DNA of 26,082 bases from an uncultured Blautia sp. GTDB lineage: Bacteria; Bacillota; Clostridia; Lachnospirales; Lachnospiraceae. The notes beneath the pieces are model-generated. The model searched no databases, was not told the DNA's origin, and worked only from the letters and a program-made list of their open reading frames with translations. Positions 15,507-23,135 of the stretch are shown here, piece by piece. The translations under genes were made by a program, and so were the position numbers. The stretch lies in contig CAAFRY010000131.1 of the NCBI GenBank assembly GCA_900765525.1, forward strand, positions 1 through 26,082. The letters run 5' to 3'. Each line of letters opens with the position of its first letter. Positions within the stretch are counted from its first letter, which is position 1.

Positions 15507-16466
15507 ATGAAGAAAATACTTGTTATCGGCAGCTTGAATATGGACATGGTGGCAGAGGTAGACCACACCCCTGTAGCAGGGGAAACCATTCTGACAAATA
15601 AAATGGAGTTGGTTCCCGGCGGAAAGGGAGCAAATCAGGCATACGCCGCAGGAAAGCTGGGAGCCCAGGTATGTATGCTGGGAGCAGTGGGAGCTGACAG
15701 CTATGGAAAAACAGAGAGAGAAAACCTGGCAGAAGCAGGGGTGGAGGTTTCGTCTGTTTTAGTGAGAGAAGAGGCCAGCACCGGCGCTGCCTTTATCACA
15801 GTGAACAGGGAGGGAGACAACTGTATTGTGGTGGTAGCAGGAGCCAATGCCACCCTGTCCCCGGCGGATATAGAGGAGAATGAGGGGCTGATAAAACAAA
15901 ATGATATTATTATTTTGCAGCTGGAGATTCCACTGGATACCGTGGTGTGGGCGGCCAAGACAGCGAAAAAGTACGGAAAGCTGGTAATCTTAGACCCGGC
16001 TCCGGTACCCAGGGAATTTCCGGAAGAGCTTTACCGGTATGTGGACATTATGAAGCCTAATGAGACAGAGCTTAAAATGCTGACAGGATTTGGAGGCAGC
16101 GAGGCAGAGCTGAAAAAGGCAGCTCAGTTTCTTAAAGACCAGGGTGTGGGAAATGTAGTCGTGACGCTGGGAGGAAACGGGGTTTATGTGGAAGAAAAAA
16201 CCGGAGAAAATCACAGGATTCCTGCTTTAAAGGTGGAAACTGTGGATACAACGGCAGCAGGAGATACTTTTACGGCTGCCTTGGCTTTAAAGATTGCTCA
16301 AGGGGCGGGGTTAAGGGAAGCTGCAGAATATGCAAACTATGTGTCTGCCCTTGTGGTTACCAGAAAAGGCGCACAGTCTTCCATTCCTTCCGCCAAAGAA
16401 GTAGAGGTTTTTTTAGATTATCAGGTTTTAAATGGAGAAAAGGAAATGAAAAGGAATGTATCCTGA
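15507..16466 (+). CDS. rbsK: Ribokinase
   Basis: 319 residues, a PfkB-family carbohydrate kinase that converts D-ribose to ribose 5-phosphate. The N-terminal signature is VIGSLNMDMVAEV with PGGKGANQAYAAGKLG. The C-terminal anion-hole and catalytic Asp motif is VDTTAAGDTFTAALAL, followed by the monovalent-cation region near SSIPSAKEVE. It starts at ATG 15507 behind GATGAGGTGAG. As last gene of the hydrolase-transporter unit it would capture the pentose released by the hydrolase. PfkB substrate range is broad, so a related sugar is possible. Confidence 0.88.
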   Translation: MKKILVIGSLNMDMVAEVDHTPVAGETILTNKMELVPGGKGANQAYAAGKLGAQVCMLGAVGADSYGKTERENLAEAGVEVSSVLVREEASTGAAFITVNREGDNCIVVVAGANATLSPADIEENEGLIKQNDIIILQLEIPLDTVVWAAKTAKKYGKLVILDPAPVPREFPEELYRYVDIMKPNETELKMLTGFGGSEAELKKAAQFLKDQGVGNVVVTLGGNGVYVEEKTGENHRIPALKVETVDTTAAGDTFTAALALKIAQGAGLREAAEYANYVSALVVTRKGAQSSIPSAKEVEVFLDYQVLNGEKEMKRNVS

Positions 16467-16505
16467 AAAATGCAAAAATCCTTCCAAGAAATCCCTCCAG
16501 ATACG

Positions 16506-16533
16506 TTGACAAGCCTAGGGAAAAAGCTATAAT
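16506..16533 (+). promoter_or_regulatory. Sigma-A promoter of pduL
   Basis: Consensus TTGACA (16506-16511), a 16-bp spacer and consensus TATAAT (16528-16533). It separates pduL from the catabolic operon and suggests strong, probably constitutive expression. Confidence 0.8.
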
Positions 16534-16582
16534 TAAAGGTAGTGAAAAATCACCAAGGATTATGATAGTGGAGGATTTCAAA

Positions 16583-17155
16583 ATGAAAGTATTAGTAGAA
16601 ACATCTGCAAGACACGTACATTTATCACAGGAGCATCTGGAGATTCTGTTTGGAAAAGGCCATGAGCTGACCGTGAAAAAAATGCTGAGCCAGCCAGGAC
16701 AGTTTGCCTGTGAAGAAAAGGTAGAGGTAGTAGGAACAAAGGGAAGCCAGAAAATGTCTGTATTAGGACCTGTGAGAAAGGATACACAGGTAGAGGTTTC
16801 TCTTACTGACGCAAGAAGCCTGGGTGTTACAGCTCCAATCCGTGAGTCCGGCGATATTGCAGGTTCCGGAGCATGTAAGCTGGTAGGCCCTGCCGGAGAA
16901 GTAGAGCTGACAGAAGGTGTAATCGCTGCTAAGCGTCATGTACACATGACACCGGAAGATGCTGAAAAAGCAGGCGTACAGGACAAGCAGATTGTAAGCC
17001 TGGACATTCAGTCTCCAAATGGACGTTCTCTGATTTTCGGTGATGTGGTTGTTCGTGTAAGCGCTTCTTATGCAACAGCTGCACACATTGATACAGATGA
17101 GTCTAATGCTCTTGCTCCGGGAAAAGAATGTTACGGAGAAATGATTGTGAAATAA
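16583..17155 (+). CDS. pduL: PduL-type phosphotransacylase
   Basis: 190 residues from ATG 16583, with GTGGAGG at 16568-16574. The in-frame ATG at 16562 precedes this ribosome site and is rejected. PduL converts acyl-CoA and phosphate to acyl phosphate and CoA, and is unrelated to Pta. The two half-barrels each carry a zinc motif: SARHVHL near residue 10 and KRHVHMT in the second half. LGPVRKDTQVEVSLTDAR is also typical. The protein starts directly at the enzyme domain, with no N-terminal encapsulation peptide, so it is probably a cytosolic acetate-forming enzyme rather than a microcompartment cargo. Confidence 0.9.
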   Translation: MKVLVETSARHVHLSQEHLEILFGKGHELTVKKMLSQPGQFACEEKVEVVGTKGSQKMSVLGPVRKDTQVEVSLTDARSLGVTAPIRESGDIAGSGACKLVGPAGEVELTEGVIAAKRHVHMTPEDAEKAGVQDKQIVSLDIQSPNGRSLIFGDVVVRVSASYATAAHIDTDESNALAPGKECYGEMIVK

Positions 17156-17180
17156 GATGATATAAGTCAGATTTTTCAGG

Positions 17181-17215
17181 GCGGATACCAGTAGAAATAT
17201 TGGTATCCGCTTTTT
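17181..17215 (+). terminator. Terminator of pduL
   Basis: GCGGATACCA (17181-17190) and TGGTATCCGC (17201-17210) form a perfect 10-bp stem with a 10-nt loop, followed by TTTTT. The next 144 bp (17216-17359) hold no gene I can support. Confidence 0.92.
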
Positions 17216-17359
17216 GCATCACGGGGAATTTTTTTGAATTTTCTATGATATAAAAAGCTCTTCCCGGTATAAAATGTCCGAGGGATATTTGTTATGCTGG
17301 CAGGAAAAAGAGGAAATCAGGCTTTCATTTGGTATATGGAAGGCGTTGAAACTCCTTGG

Positions 17360-17587
17360 CATTAAAATATTGATGTTGGGGTCAAAAGGTATTTTGACCC
17401 CTTTGATACCGGATTGCTCCGCACGGTGTGCTCTCGCAATCCTCAAAAACATTCATAATTCGCTCATTTTTCTCTGAAAAATGGCTACTTATTCATGTTT
17501 TTGGTGGGTCCCAAGGTTAAAAATCCGCTTGCAAGCAAGCTTGCATCGGATTTCCAACCTTTTGACCCTGGTATCAAATATTTTGAT
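17360..17587. repeat. MITE-like palindromic element
   Basis: About 228 bp bounded by imperfect inverted repeats of about 28 bp. The left arm at about 17363-17390 ends in GGGTCAAAAGGT, and the right arm at 17557-17584 begins with ACCTTTTGACCC. Inside are several hairpins. One is a perfect 10-bp stem, GGGGTCAAAA/TTTTGACCCC, at 17378-17401. Another is GGATTGC/GCAATCC at 17411-17442, with an inner GCAC/GTGC. The remaining two are CATTTTTC/GAAAAATG and a bulged stem centred on the TTGCAAGCAAGCTTGCA region at about 17530-17545. There is no coding capacity for a transposase. It reads like a non-autonomous interspersed repeat of Lachnospiraceae; copy number in the genome is unknown to me. Confidence 0.65.
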
Positions 17588-17595
17588 TATCAAAA
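17581..17595. promoter_or_regulatory. FabT-type operator
   Basis: TTTTGATTATCAAAA, a 15-bp palindrome around a central T, matches the known FabT box of streptococci (TTTGAYTNTCAAA-like). It lies just upstream of the fabT-like promoter, implying autoregulation. Its left half overlaps the right end of the MITE-like element. Confidence 0.6.
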
Positions 17596-17602
17596 AATTT
17601 GA

Positions 17603-17631
17603 TTGTAATTGATAGTTGAATCGGATATAAT
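17603..17631 (+). promoter_or_regulatory. Promoter of the fabT-like gene
   Basis: TTGTAA (17603-17608), a 17-bp spacer and consensus TATAAT (17626-17631), 45 bp before the GTG start. Confidence 0.65.
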
Positions 17632-17675
17632 AGGGAATATAAATAACCATTAGAGCTATGTAAAGGAGTGATGGA

Positions 17676-18137
17676 GTGGATACTTATGATGTACTGCACG
17701 ACATCCTTGTGAAGCTGTTTCATGAAATTCTGGATATAGAGGGAAAGGCCCTGATTACATCTGAATTTAAAGATGTTTCTGTCAATGATATGCATATCAT
17801 TGAGGCAATCGGTGTGGAGGAGCCAAAAAATATGTCTTCTGTGGCAAAGCTTTTATCTGTTACAGTGGGAACCCTTACCATTGCTGTAAACGGCCTGGTA
17901 AAAAAAGGTTATGTACACCGGGAGAGGAGCGAGGAGGACAGAAGGGTGGTGCTGATTTCTCTTACAGAGAAGGGCCAGCGGGCCAATGCCCACCACATGA
18001 AATTTCATGACGGAATGATTCAGGCGGTTTTAAAGGACCTGGATAATGAAGAGCAGAAAATTCTGGTGAAATCTCTGATGAATCTCAGAAGTTTTTTTGA
18101 CTCTTACAGAAAACCAAAGGATGGAGAAACCAAATAA
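17676..18137 (+). CDS. fabT: MarR-family regulator, FabT-like
   Basis: 153 residues from GTG 17676 with AAAGGAG at 17662-17668. It has the MarR winged-helix: KNMSSVAKLLSVTVGTLTIAVNGLVKKGYVHR with the wing SEEDRRVVLISLTEKG, flanked by N- and C-terminal dimerisation helices. Local patterns such as FKDVSVNDMHIIEAIG, VTVGTLT and RSEEDRRVV recall streptococcal FabT, the acyl-ACP-responsive repressor of fatty-acid synthesis, and a FabT-like box lies in its promoter. Normally it heads the fab cluster; here the next gene is convergent and unrelated, so it is an orphan. Confidence 0.75.
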   Translation: MDTYDVLHDILVKLFHEILDIEGKALITSEFKDVSVNDMHIIEAIGVEEPKNMSSVAKLLSVTVGTLTIAVNGLVKKGYVHRERSEEDRRVVLISLTEKGQRANAHHMKFHDGMIQAVLKDLDNEEQKILVKSLMNLRSFFDSYRKPKDGETK

Positions 18138-18140
18138 GAG

Positions 18141-18290
18141 AAGCGGCTGCCGCTTTAAACTAAAATCGGAAATATTTATATGTTTTATCGCTCAGTCTGC
18201 CAGCATTAAGTCTATAATCTCAATGCCGGGCCGGACAAATTTGCATAAAAGATATAGAGATTTCCGTTATATGTTTAAGCGGCAGCCGTT
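18141..18290. repeat. Long imperfect inverted repeat between convergent genes
   Basis: The left arm starts at 18141 with AAGCGGCTGCCGCTT, then AAAC, then CGGAAAT. The right arm, 18245-18290, is its reverse complement with a few mismatches (TTTCCG, then GTTTAAGCGGCAGCCG). The outer 30 bp match best and similarity continues weakly inward (TATAT, TTTTAT). Each outer arm is also a small palindrome (CGGC-N-GCCG). TTTTT follows the right arm, so it can act as a terminator for fabT and perhaps for the convergent gene. The arms fill nearly the whole 154-bp gap. Confidence 0.6.
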
Positions 18291-18291
18291 T

Positions 18292-20073
18292 TTAATATTC
18301 CATCAACAGGTATTTCTCTACCACCGGGAAGGGAGCGGGACCCAGCTTCAGAAGTTTTTCGTGGAAGTCTTTCAGATGGAAGCTGCTGCCTTCCAGTTCC
18401 TCCACCTGCCCTCTTAGAGAGCAGAAATTCAGATAGCCCAGATAATATTTCAGGTAATTGGCGGGATTTTCGATAATGTACTGAAAGATTTCCCGGCAGG
18501 TTTCCTGGTCCGTTATGCCGAAGACTGCCAGGCTGTCTGTGACAATATCCAGATTCCAACCCTGGTAATGGATGCCAATATCCAGAATAGAATAAAGGCA
18601 AAGGCTGATACTGCGGTTGAGACAGAGAAATTCCATGATTTTGGGCTCGATATTGAGAAACTGAGCGCCATATTCATAGGAAAGGGATTCTACATAAGTA
18701 GCCCACCCTTCGATGTAGCCGCTGTTCCCCAGGAGCTCCCGGATAGGGTCTGTCTTTTGCCCGGAGAAGTACAGAGTCTGGTACAAGTGGCCGGGAAAAC
18801 CCTCATGGGCCAGAGTGGTGAAGAGTTCTGCCTGGGATACCTGGCTGCTTTGATTGATGTAAATGATATTGGGAGACTGGGTGTCTATAGGGGGAGTAAG
18901 ATAAAAAGCAGGGCTGGAAAATTCCTCCATAGAAGAGGGAACATATTTTACCTCATAATCTTCTGTTTCCAGAGCAGGAAAATCATCGGTTATAATCCGG
19001 CGGAGATAATCCAGCATTTGCTCCGGGGAAATATCAGAGGATACAGGGAGAGCTGCAGCCTTTGACAAAAGCTCCGGTTCCTCATGCAGCAATTTTCCCA
19101 TGCTGTCATAGTCCCGGGTAAGCTGTTCGAAAAGAGTCTGTAAAATAGTTTCCACGTCCCGGTAGTCTCCTACAGAAGATTTCACCAGGTATTCATAATA
19201 ATCCTTTCCTCCGGTCAGTCCGGCCAGGCCTTTTTCATTTGTTCCGGTTCCCGCCAGCCTTTCCAGCCCAAGGGCCAGTGCTTCATAAGCTGGGAACACA
19301 TACTGCTGCATAAGCTTCTCATGCATTTCCATAAAAGTCTCTGCCTGCCGGGCATCAATCCTTTTGGCCTCCAAAAGAGCTTCAGTTCTCTGGTTAAACA
19401 TGGAATAAAGATAATTTTCCTCTCCGGTAGCCGTAAAGGCCCTGCATTGTTGGATTATCCGTTCTGCGCTGGTATCGCTCATAAATAATCCTTCTGCTGA
19501 TTTCTCAGATTCAAATTCCAGAATTTCCTGAAAGTATTCCGGAATGCAGGCCAACAGGTTGAAATAATCTTTAATGTCCACAGATGTGCGGAAGTCATAT
19601 TCCGCTAATAAGACAGGCAGCTGGGCTTGAATACCAAGATTGGGCCCCAAAGGTTCATAAAGCAAGTAGCTGTCCTGGTCCAGAGAGGCCTGGTTTTCCA
19701 ATTCCAGGCTTAGAATGTCATAGGTAATCTGATTAGAGCGGGAAAGCTTGGAGGAGTCAAATCTTTCCAGCTTTTTCAGAAGCTTTTTCGCAGATGTGCT
19801 GCTTTTTTCCAGTACCTCAGGTTCCATGGTGCCCAGACTTACCTCGTAATCTTCTATTCCATACTCCTGGGGATAAGCCAGAGTATAGTGGAGGTTTATG
19901 GTGTTTGAGGTGATTTCATCAGAAAATATCCTTTCTGTAAATTTCTCAAAACGGCCGTCCTCAGATAAAAATATGTAGTCCCTCAGAGCAAAAACAGAAG
20001 CGGCAAAGGCCATGGCCAGCACAAGCAAAAGAGGAAGCAGATATTTCTTTTTACGCAGGAAAAAAGCTTTCAA
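18292..20073 (-). CDS. DUF885 family membrane-anchored metalloprotease-like protein
   Basis: 593 residues using a TTG start at 20073, with GGGGG eight bases upstream on the minus strand. The next in-frame Met lies inside the signal anchor and would remove it. Residues 5-30 are a basic N-terminus plus one hydrophobic helix, so the protein is exported or anchored outside. The zinc-site motif HEGFPGH (423-429) is followed by EGWATYVE (455-462), giving the third ligand of a gluzincin-like site. DUF885 proteins are thermolysin-fold putative peptidases; the substrate of this one is unknown. It converges on fabT and is divergent from the lipoprotein gene. Confidence 0.85.
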   Translation of the reverse strand: MKAFFLRKKKYLLPLLLVLAMAFAASVFALRDYIFLSEDGRFEKFTERIFSDEITSNTINLHYTLAYPQEYGIEDYEVSLGTMEPEVLEKSSTSAKKLLKKLERFDSSKLSRSNQITYDILSLELENQASLDQDSYLLYEPLGPNLGIQAQLPVLLAEYDFRTSVDIKDYFNLLACIPEYFQEILEFESEKSAEGLFMSDTSAERIIQQCRAFTATGEENYLYSMFNQRTEALLEAKRIDARQAETFMEMHEKLMQQYVFPAYEALALGLERLAGTGTNEKGLAGLTGGKDYYEYLVKSSVGDYRDVETILQTLFEQLTRDYDSMGKLLHEEPELLSKAAALPVSSDISPEQMLDYLRRIITDDFPALETEDYEVKYVPSSMEEFSSPAFYLTPPIDTQSPNIIYINQSSQVSQAELFTTLAHEGFPGHLYQTLYFSGQKTDPIRELLGNSGYIEGWATYVESLSYEYGAQFLNIEPKIMEFLCLNRSISLCLYSILDIGIHYQGWNLDIVTDSLAVFGITDQETCREIFQYIIENPANYLKYYLGYLNFCSLRGQVEELEGSSFHLKDFHEKLLKLGPAPFPVVEKYLLMEY

Positions 20074-20264
20074 AAAAATCCCCCACAGATATACAGGGCT
20101 TCTCTACAGCTTATGAAAAAAAGACAGAGATATGTATAGTTTTTCTTGGAAAATATCTGAACATTGTGTTAAGATTTTTTATAGATGGAAAGAATATAAG
20201 AGAATTAGCCAAGATGTTTTTGCCTGGTTGAAAATATGGAAGAGACGGGAAAGGAGGCAGCAAA

Positions 20265-21518
20265 GTGAAAGGAAAAGGGATAGTTCTGGCAGCGGCGGTT
20301 CTGGTTCTGGCCGGCTGCAGGGGCCAGGAAGCCGGGGGAGACACAGTGGGAGAGAACAGTGGAGCTCAACAGGAGGAGACTGCTGTAGAATACCATCCCC
20401 AACTATCAGATAAGCTTTGGGAGTTTCAATTTGCCATAAACGGAGAGGTGTACTGTCTGCCTTCTAAAATTGAGGAGTGGGAGGAAGGGGGATATGCCCT
20501 TCCCGGGGACAGACAGGAGGCTTTGCTGGAAACAGAGTCCTATGTGCAGGGAGAAAAAATGGAGAGCCAGGAATTGGAATTTTCTGTAGATGTGGTTAAC
20601 CTGGAAAGTATGGAGCAGAAGCTGGGAGATTGCTATGTAGGCGGAATCGTCCTGGAAGAGACAAAAGGGGCGGTGCTTCAGCTTCCGGGGCAAATCACCA
20701 TAGGAGAATCCCTTTTATCCCAGGTCACGGAGGCCTATGGAACGCCTACAGACGAATATGAGGAGAAAGATTCTGTTTATCTCACCTATGAATATGGCAT
20801 TTATAAGAAAGCAGAGCTGGTTTTTGATTTAGAGGAGGAGCGTCTTTATAAAGCGGTGCTGACTAACTACAGAGAGCCTGGGGAAGAGGAGGAGATAAAC
20901 AAAGAAGTTCCGGCGGAGGTGGCAGGATACCAGGAGCCCCAGGTCTATTCCGTCAATCCTTTGGATTATGTGGTTTCCTATGGTGGCGATTTTTACCGGA
21001 TTCCGGCTCCGGTTTCCCAGTTTACAGAAAAGGGATGGAAGATTCTGGAGGAAGGCTCTGATACTTCTGTAAAGAGCGGAAAGCACGGATATGTCAGTCT
21101 GGAAAAAGCCGGCCAGGTGTTGTATGCAGTAGTGCGCAACTACAGTCAGGATACAGTGGGTATAGAAAATACCTTTGTTACCAGCTTGTCCGGAGATTTT
21201 GAGGTGACAAAGGTTTCCATAGGAGCAGGAGACGGCATTACCCTTGGCATGACAGAGGAAGATATGAAAATTCGTCTGGGAGGTACCACCTATGAGACCG
21301 GAGAAGACGAAAAGGGAAATAGCTGTTACAGCTGTTATTCCGATGAAAGCGGGCAGAATTATGTGAAATTTCTGGTGGATAGGGAGTTAAGGGTGGTACG
21401 GGAAATACAGGTAGCTAACAGCCCGGAACAGCTGTCCTCCTCCGGAGAGGAAGAAAACCAGGAACAGACAGATTCTACAGCTTTGATGGAGCAGGGGCAG
21501 AACCGGGACGGGGAATAG
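20265..21518 (+). CDS. Lipoprotein of unknown function with duplicated module
   Basis: 417 residues from GTG 20265 with AAAGGAGG at 20250-20257. The signal peptide ends in the lipobox LAGC (Cys18), followed by a low-complexity Gly/Glu linker. Two similar units of about 150 residues follow. Unit 1 (about 53-202) begins FAINGEVYCLPSKIEEWEEGGY, and unit 2 (about 235-385) begins VVSYGGDFYRIPAPVSQFTEKGW. Each unit ends in an I-x-x-G...V/M...YG/LGG...Y segment and a final strand of the type LVFDLEEERLYKAV / VKFLVDRELRVVREI, reminiscent of SmpA/BamE-like folds. The tail is acidic and Gln-rich. No family name can be assigned. It is divergent from the DUF885 gene, with 191 bp between them. Confidence 0.8.
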   Translation: MKGKGIVLAAAVLVLAGCRGQEAGGDTVGENSGAQQEETAVEYHPQLSDKLWEFQFAINGEVYCLPSKIEEWEEGGYALPGDRQEALLETESYVQGEKMESQELEFSVDVVNLESMEQKLGDCYVGGIVLEETKGAVLQLPGQITIGESLLSQVTEAYGTPTDEYEEKDSVYLTYEYGIYKKAELVFDLEEERLYKAVLTNYREPGEEEEINKEVPAEVAGYQEPQVYSVNPLDYVVSYGGDFYRIPAPVSQFTEKGWKILEEGSDTSVKSGKHGYVSLEKAGQVLYAVVRNYSQDTVGIENTFVTSLSGDFEVTKVSIGAGDGITLGMTEEDMKIRLGGTTYETGEDEKGNSCYSCYSDESGQNYVKFLVDRELRVVREIQVANSPEQLSSSGEEENQEQTDSTALMEQGQNRDGE

Positions 21519-21592
21519 GATGATAAACAGTAACGATTTTGCTGCCGGGAAATCAGGAGAAAAAGAATCTTGTGGTATTTGGACAAAGAGTG

Positions 21593-21601
21593 TGCTATGA
21601 T
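21593..21601 (+). promoter_or_regulatory. Possible extended -10 promoter of the galactokinase gene
   Basis: TGCTATGAT, an extended -10 (TGnTATGAT), lies 28 bp before the start codon. No convincing -35 is present, and read-through from the lipoprotein gene is an alternative. Confidence 0.3.
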
Positions 21602-21629
21602 GTTGTGGAGCAAAGGAGGAAGTTAAAAG

Positions 21630-22913
21630 ATGAAGAACTCCAGAATTTTAAAAGAAGAAATCAGAGAAGGAAAGTACACCCCGCTGTTTCGGGAAATTTA
21701 TCTGGACGAATCTATGTTGGAGTACCAGAAGAACCGGTATGCGGAGGCTGTGGAGAAGTTTGAGGAGCTGTTTGGAGAGAAGGATATTGAAATTTACAGT
21801 GCGCCTGGAAGAAGCGAGGTAGGCGGAAACCACACGGACCACCAGCAGGGAAAGGTGCTTGCCACATCTATCAATCTGGATGCCATCGGTGTAGTCAGCA
21901 GGATTCAGGAGCCTGTAATTCGGGTGATTTCCGAGGGCTATGATGACAGAATTGAAATTGACATCCAAGATTTAGAGGAAAAATATGAGGAAGAGGGAAC
22001 CACGGCTGCCTTGATAAGGGGAGTTGCGGCTGCTTTCCAGGAGAAAGGATATAAGCTGGGAGGCTTTGAAGCTTATGTTTCCAGTGATGTATTGATTGGA
22101 GCAGGCCTTTCCTCCTCCGCATCCTTTGAGGTTATCATAGGAACTATTATTTCCGGATTATTTAATCATATGGAAATCAGTCCTGTAGAAATTGCCATGG
22201 CAGGACAGTTTGCAGAAAACGTTTATTTCGGTAAACCCAGCGGGCTGATGGACCAGATGGCCTGTTCTGTAGGCGGTTTGATTCACATTGACTTTGAAAC
22301 ACCGGGAGAACCGGTGGTGGAGAAGGTTCCGGCAGATTTTGAAGCCTGGAAATATAGCCTTTGTATCGTAGATACTAAGGCTTCCCATGCCAATCTTACA
22401 GATGACTATGCCAAGATTCCCCAGGAAATGAAAAAGGTAGCCCAGTTCTTTAAGAAAAAGGTGTTAAGAGAAGTGGACGAGGATGAGTTTTACAGGGAAA
22501 TACCGGGCCTGAGAAGTATTTTCGGAGACCGTCCGGTGCTGAGGGCTATTCATTTCTTCCAGGAGGAGAAACGGGTGGATGCCCAGGTAAAAGCTTTGAA
22601 GGATGGAGATTTTAAGGAATTTCTGAGACTTGTCAGAGAGTCCGGCAATTCTTCCTTTAAATATCTGCAGAACATCTATGTCAACAGAGATGAGCAGAGT
22701 CAGGCCATGTCTATCGCCCTGGCGGCCAGTGAGACAAAGCTGAAGGACCACGGGGTATGCCGTGTACACGGCGGCGGTTTTGCGGGAACCATACAGGTTT
22801 TTGTAGAAAATGAATATGTGGAAGAATACAGAGCCTTTATTGAGAAAATCTTCGGCAGAGATTCCTGTCATGTGCTGAAGGTACGCAGCAAGGGCGGCAT
22901 ACAGGTGTTATAA
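21630..22913 (+). CDS. galK: Galactokinase-family GHMP kinase
   Basis: 427 residues, ATG 21630 after AAAGGAGG. GHMP kinase motifs are all present. The sugar-binding motif reads APGRSEVGGNHTDHQQG (about residues 58-74), the ATP loop GAGLSSSAS lies at about 157-165, the catalytic Asp208 is in KPSGLMDQMA, and motif 3 is VHGGGFAGTIQVF. In the standard galactokinase signature GEHTDY the Glu contacts the sugar; here it is Asn67. The gene precedes an alpha-galactosidase, so galactose is the likely substrate, phosphorylated for the Leloir pathway. galT and galE are not in the window. Confidence 0.85.
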   Translation: MKNSRILKEEIREGKYTPLFREIYLDESMLEYQKNRYAEAVEKFEELFGEKDIEIYSAPGRSEVGGNHTDHQQGKVLATSINLDAIGVVSRIQEPVIRVISEGYDDRIEIDIQDLEEKYEEEGTTAALIRGVAAAFQEKGYKLGGFEAYVSSDVLIGAGLSSSASFEVIIGTIISGLFNHMEISPVEIAMAGQFAENVYFGKPSGLMDQMACSVGGLIHIDFETPGEPVVEKVPADFEAWKYSLCIVDTKASHANLTDDYAKIPQEMKKVAQFFKKKVLREVDEDEFYREIPGLRSIFGDRPVLRAIHFFQEEKRVDAQVKALKDGDFKEFLRLVRESGNSSFKYLQNIYVNRDEQSQAMSIALAASETKLKDHGVCRVHGGGFAGTIQVFVENEYVEEYRAFIEKIFGRDSCHVLKVRSKGGIQVL

Positions 22914-22936
22914 GGGTTATAGGAGAGTAAATCCCA

Positions 22937-22980
22937 CGCTCCGAAAGTTTGAAAAGAACTTTCGGGGCGTTTCTTTTGTT
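22937..22980 (+). terminator. Terminator of galK
   Basis: CGCTCCGAAAGTT (22937-22949) pairs with AACTTTCGGGGCG (22957-22969), with one G-U, around a 7-nt loop, followed by the T-rich TTTCTTTTGTT. Confidence 0.9.
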
Positions 22981-23135
22981 GCAGCTATGCTGACGGAGGG
23001 GGGACAAGAGGGTTACATAAAAGATGCTGGGGAAAACTTGTTTTTGTCGAGGACAGAATCTGTGTGAAAACTGCTTTCTTTATCTGATAAATTTTCAGAA
23101 TATTCACGATTGTAAAATATGTACAAAGAATGTCG

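Noticed and set aside
17378..17442. Tandem terminators of an RNA gene
   Set aside because: The stems lack T-runs and match a repeat element with terminal inverted repeats better than a terminator series.
17243..17477. Short open frames on both strands inside and before the MITE-like element, including a 23-codon frame at 17293-17364
   Set aside because: They are explained by the structured repeat. The 23-codon frame has only a weak GAGGGA site and no recognisable product, though a truncated remnant cannot be excluded.
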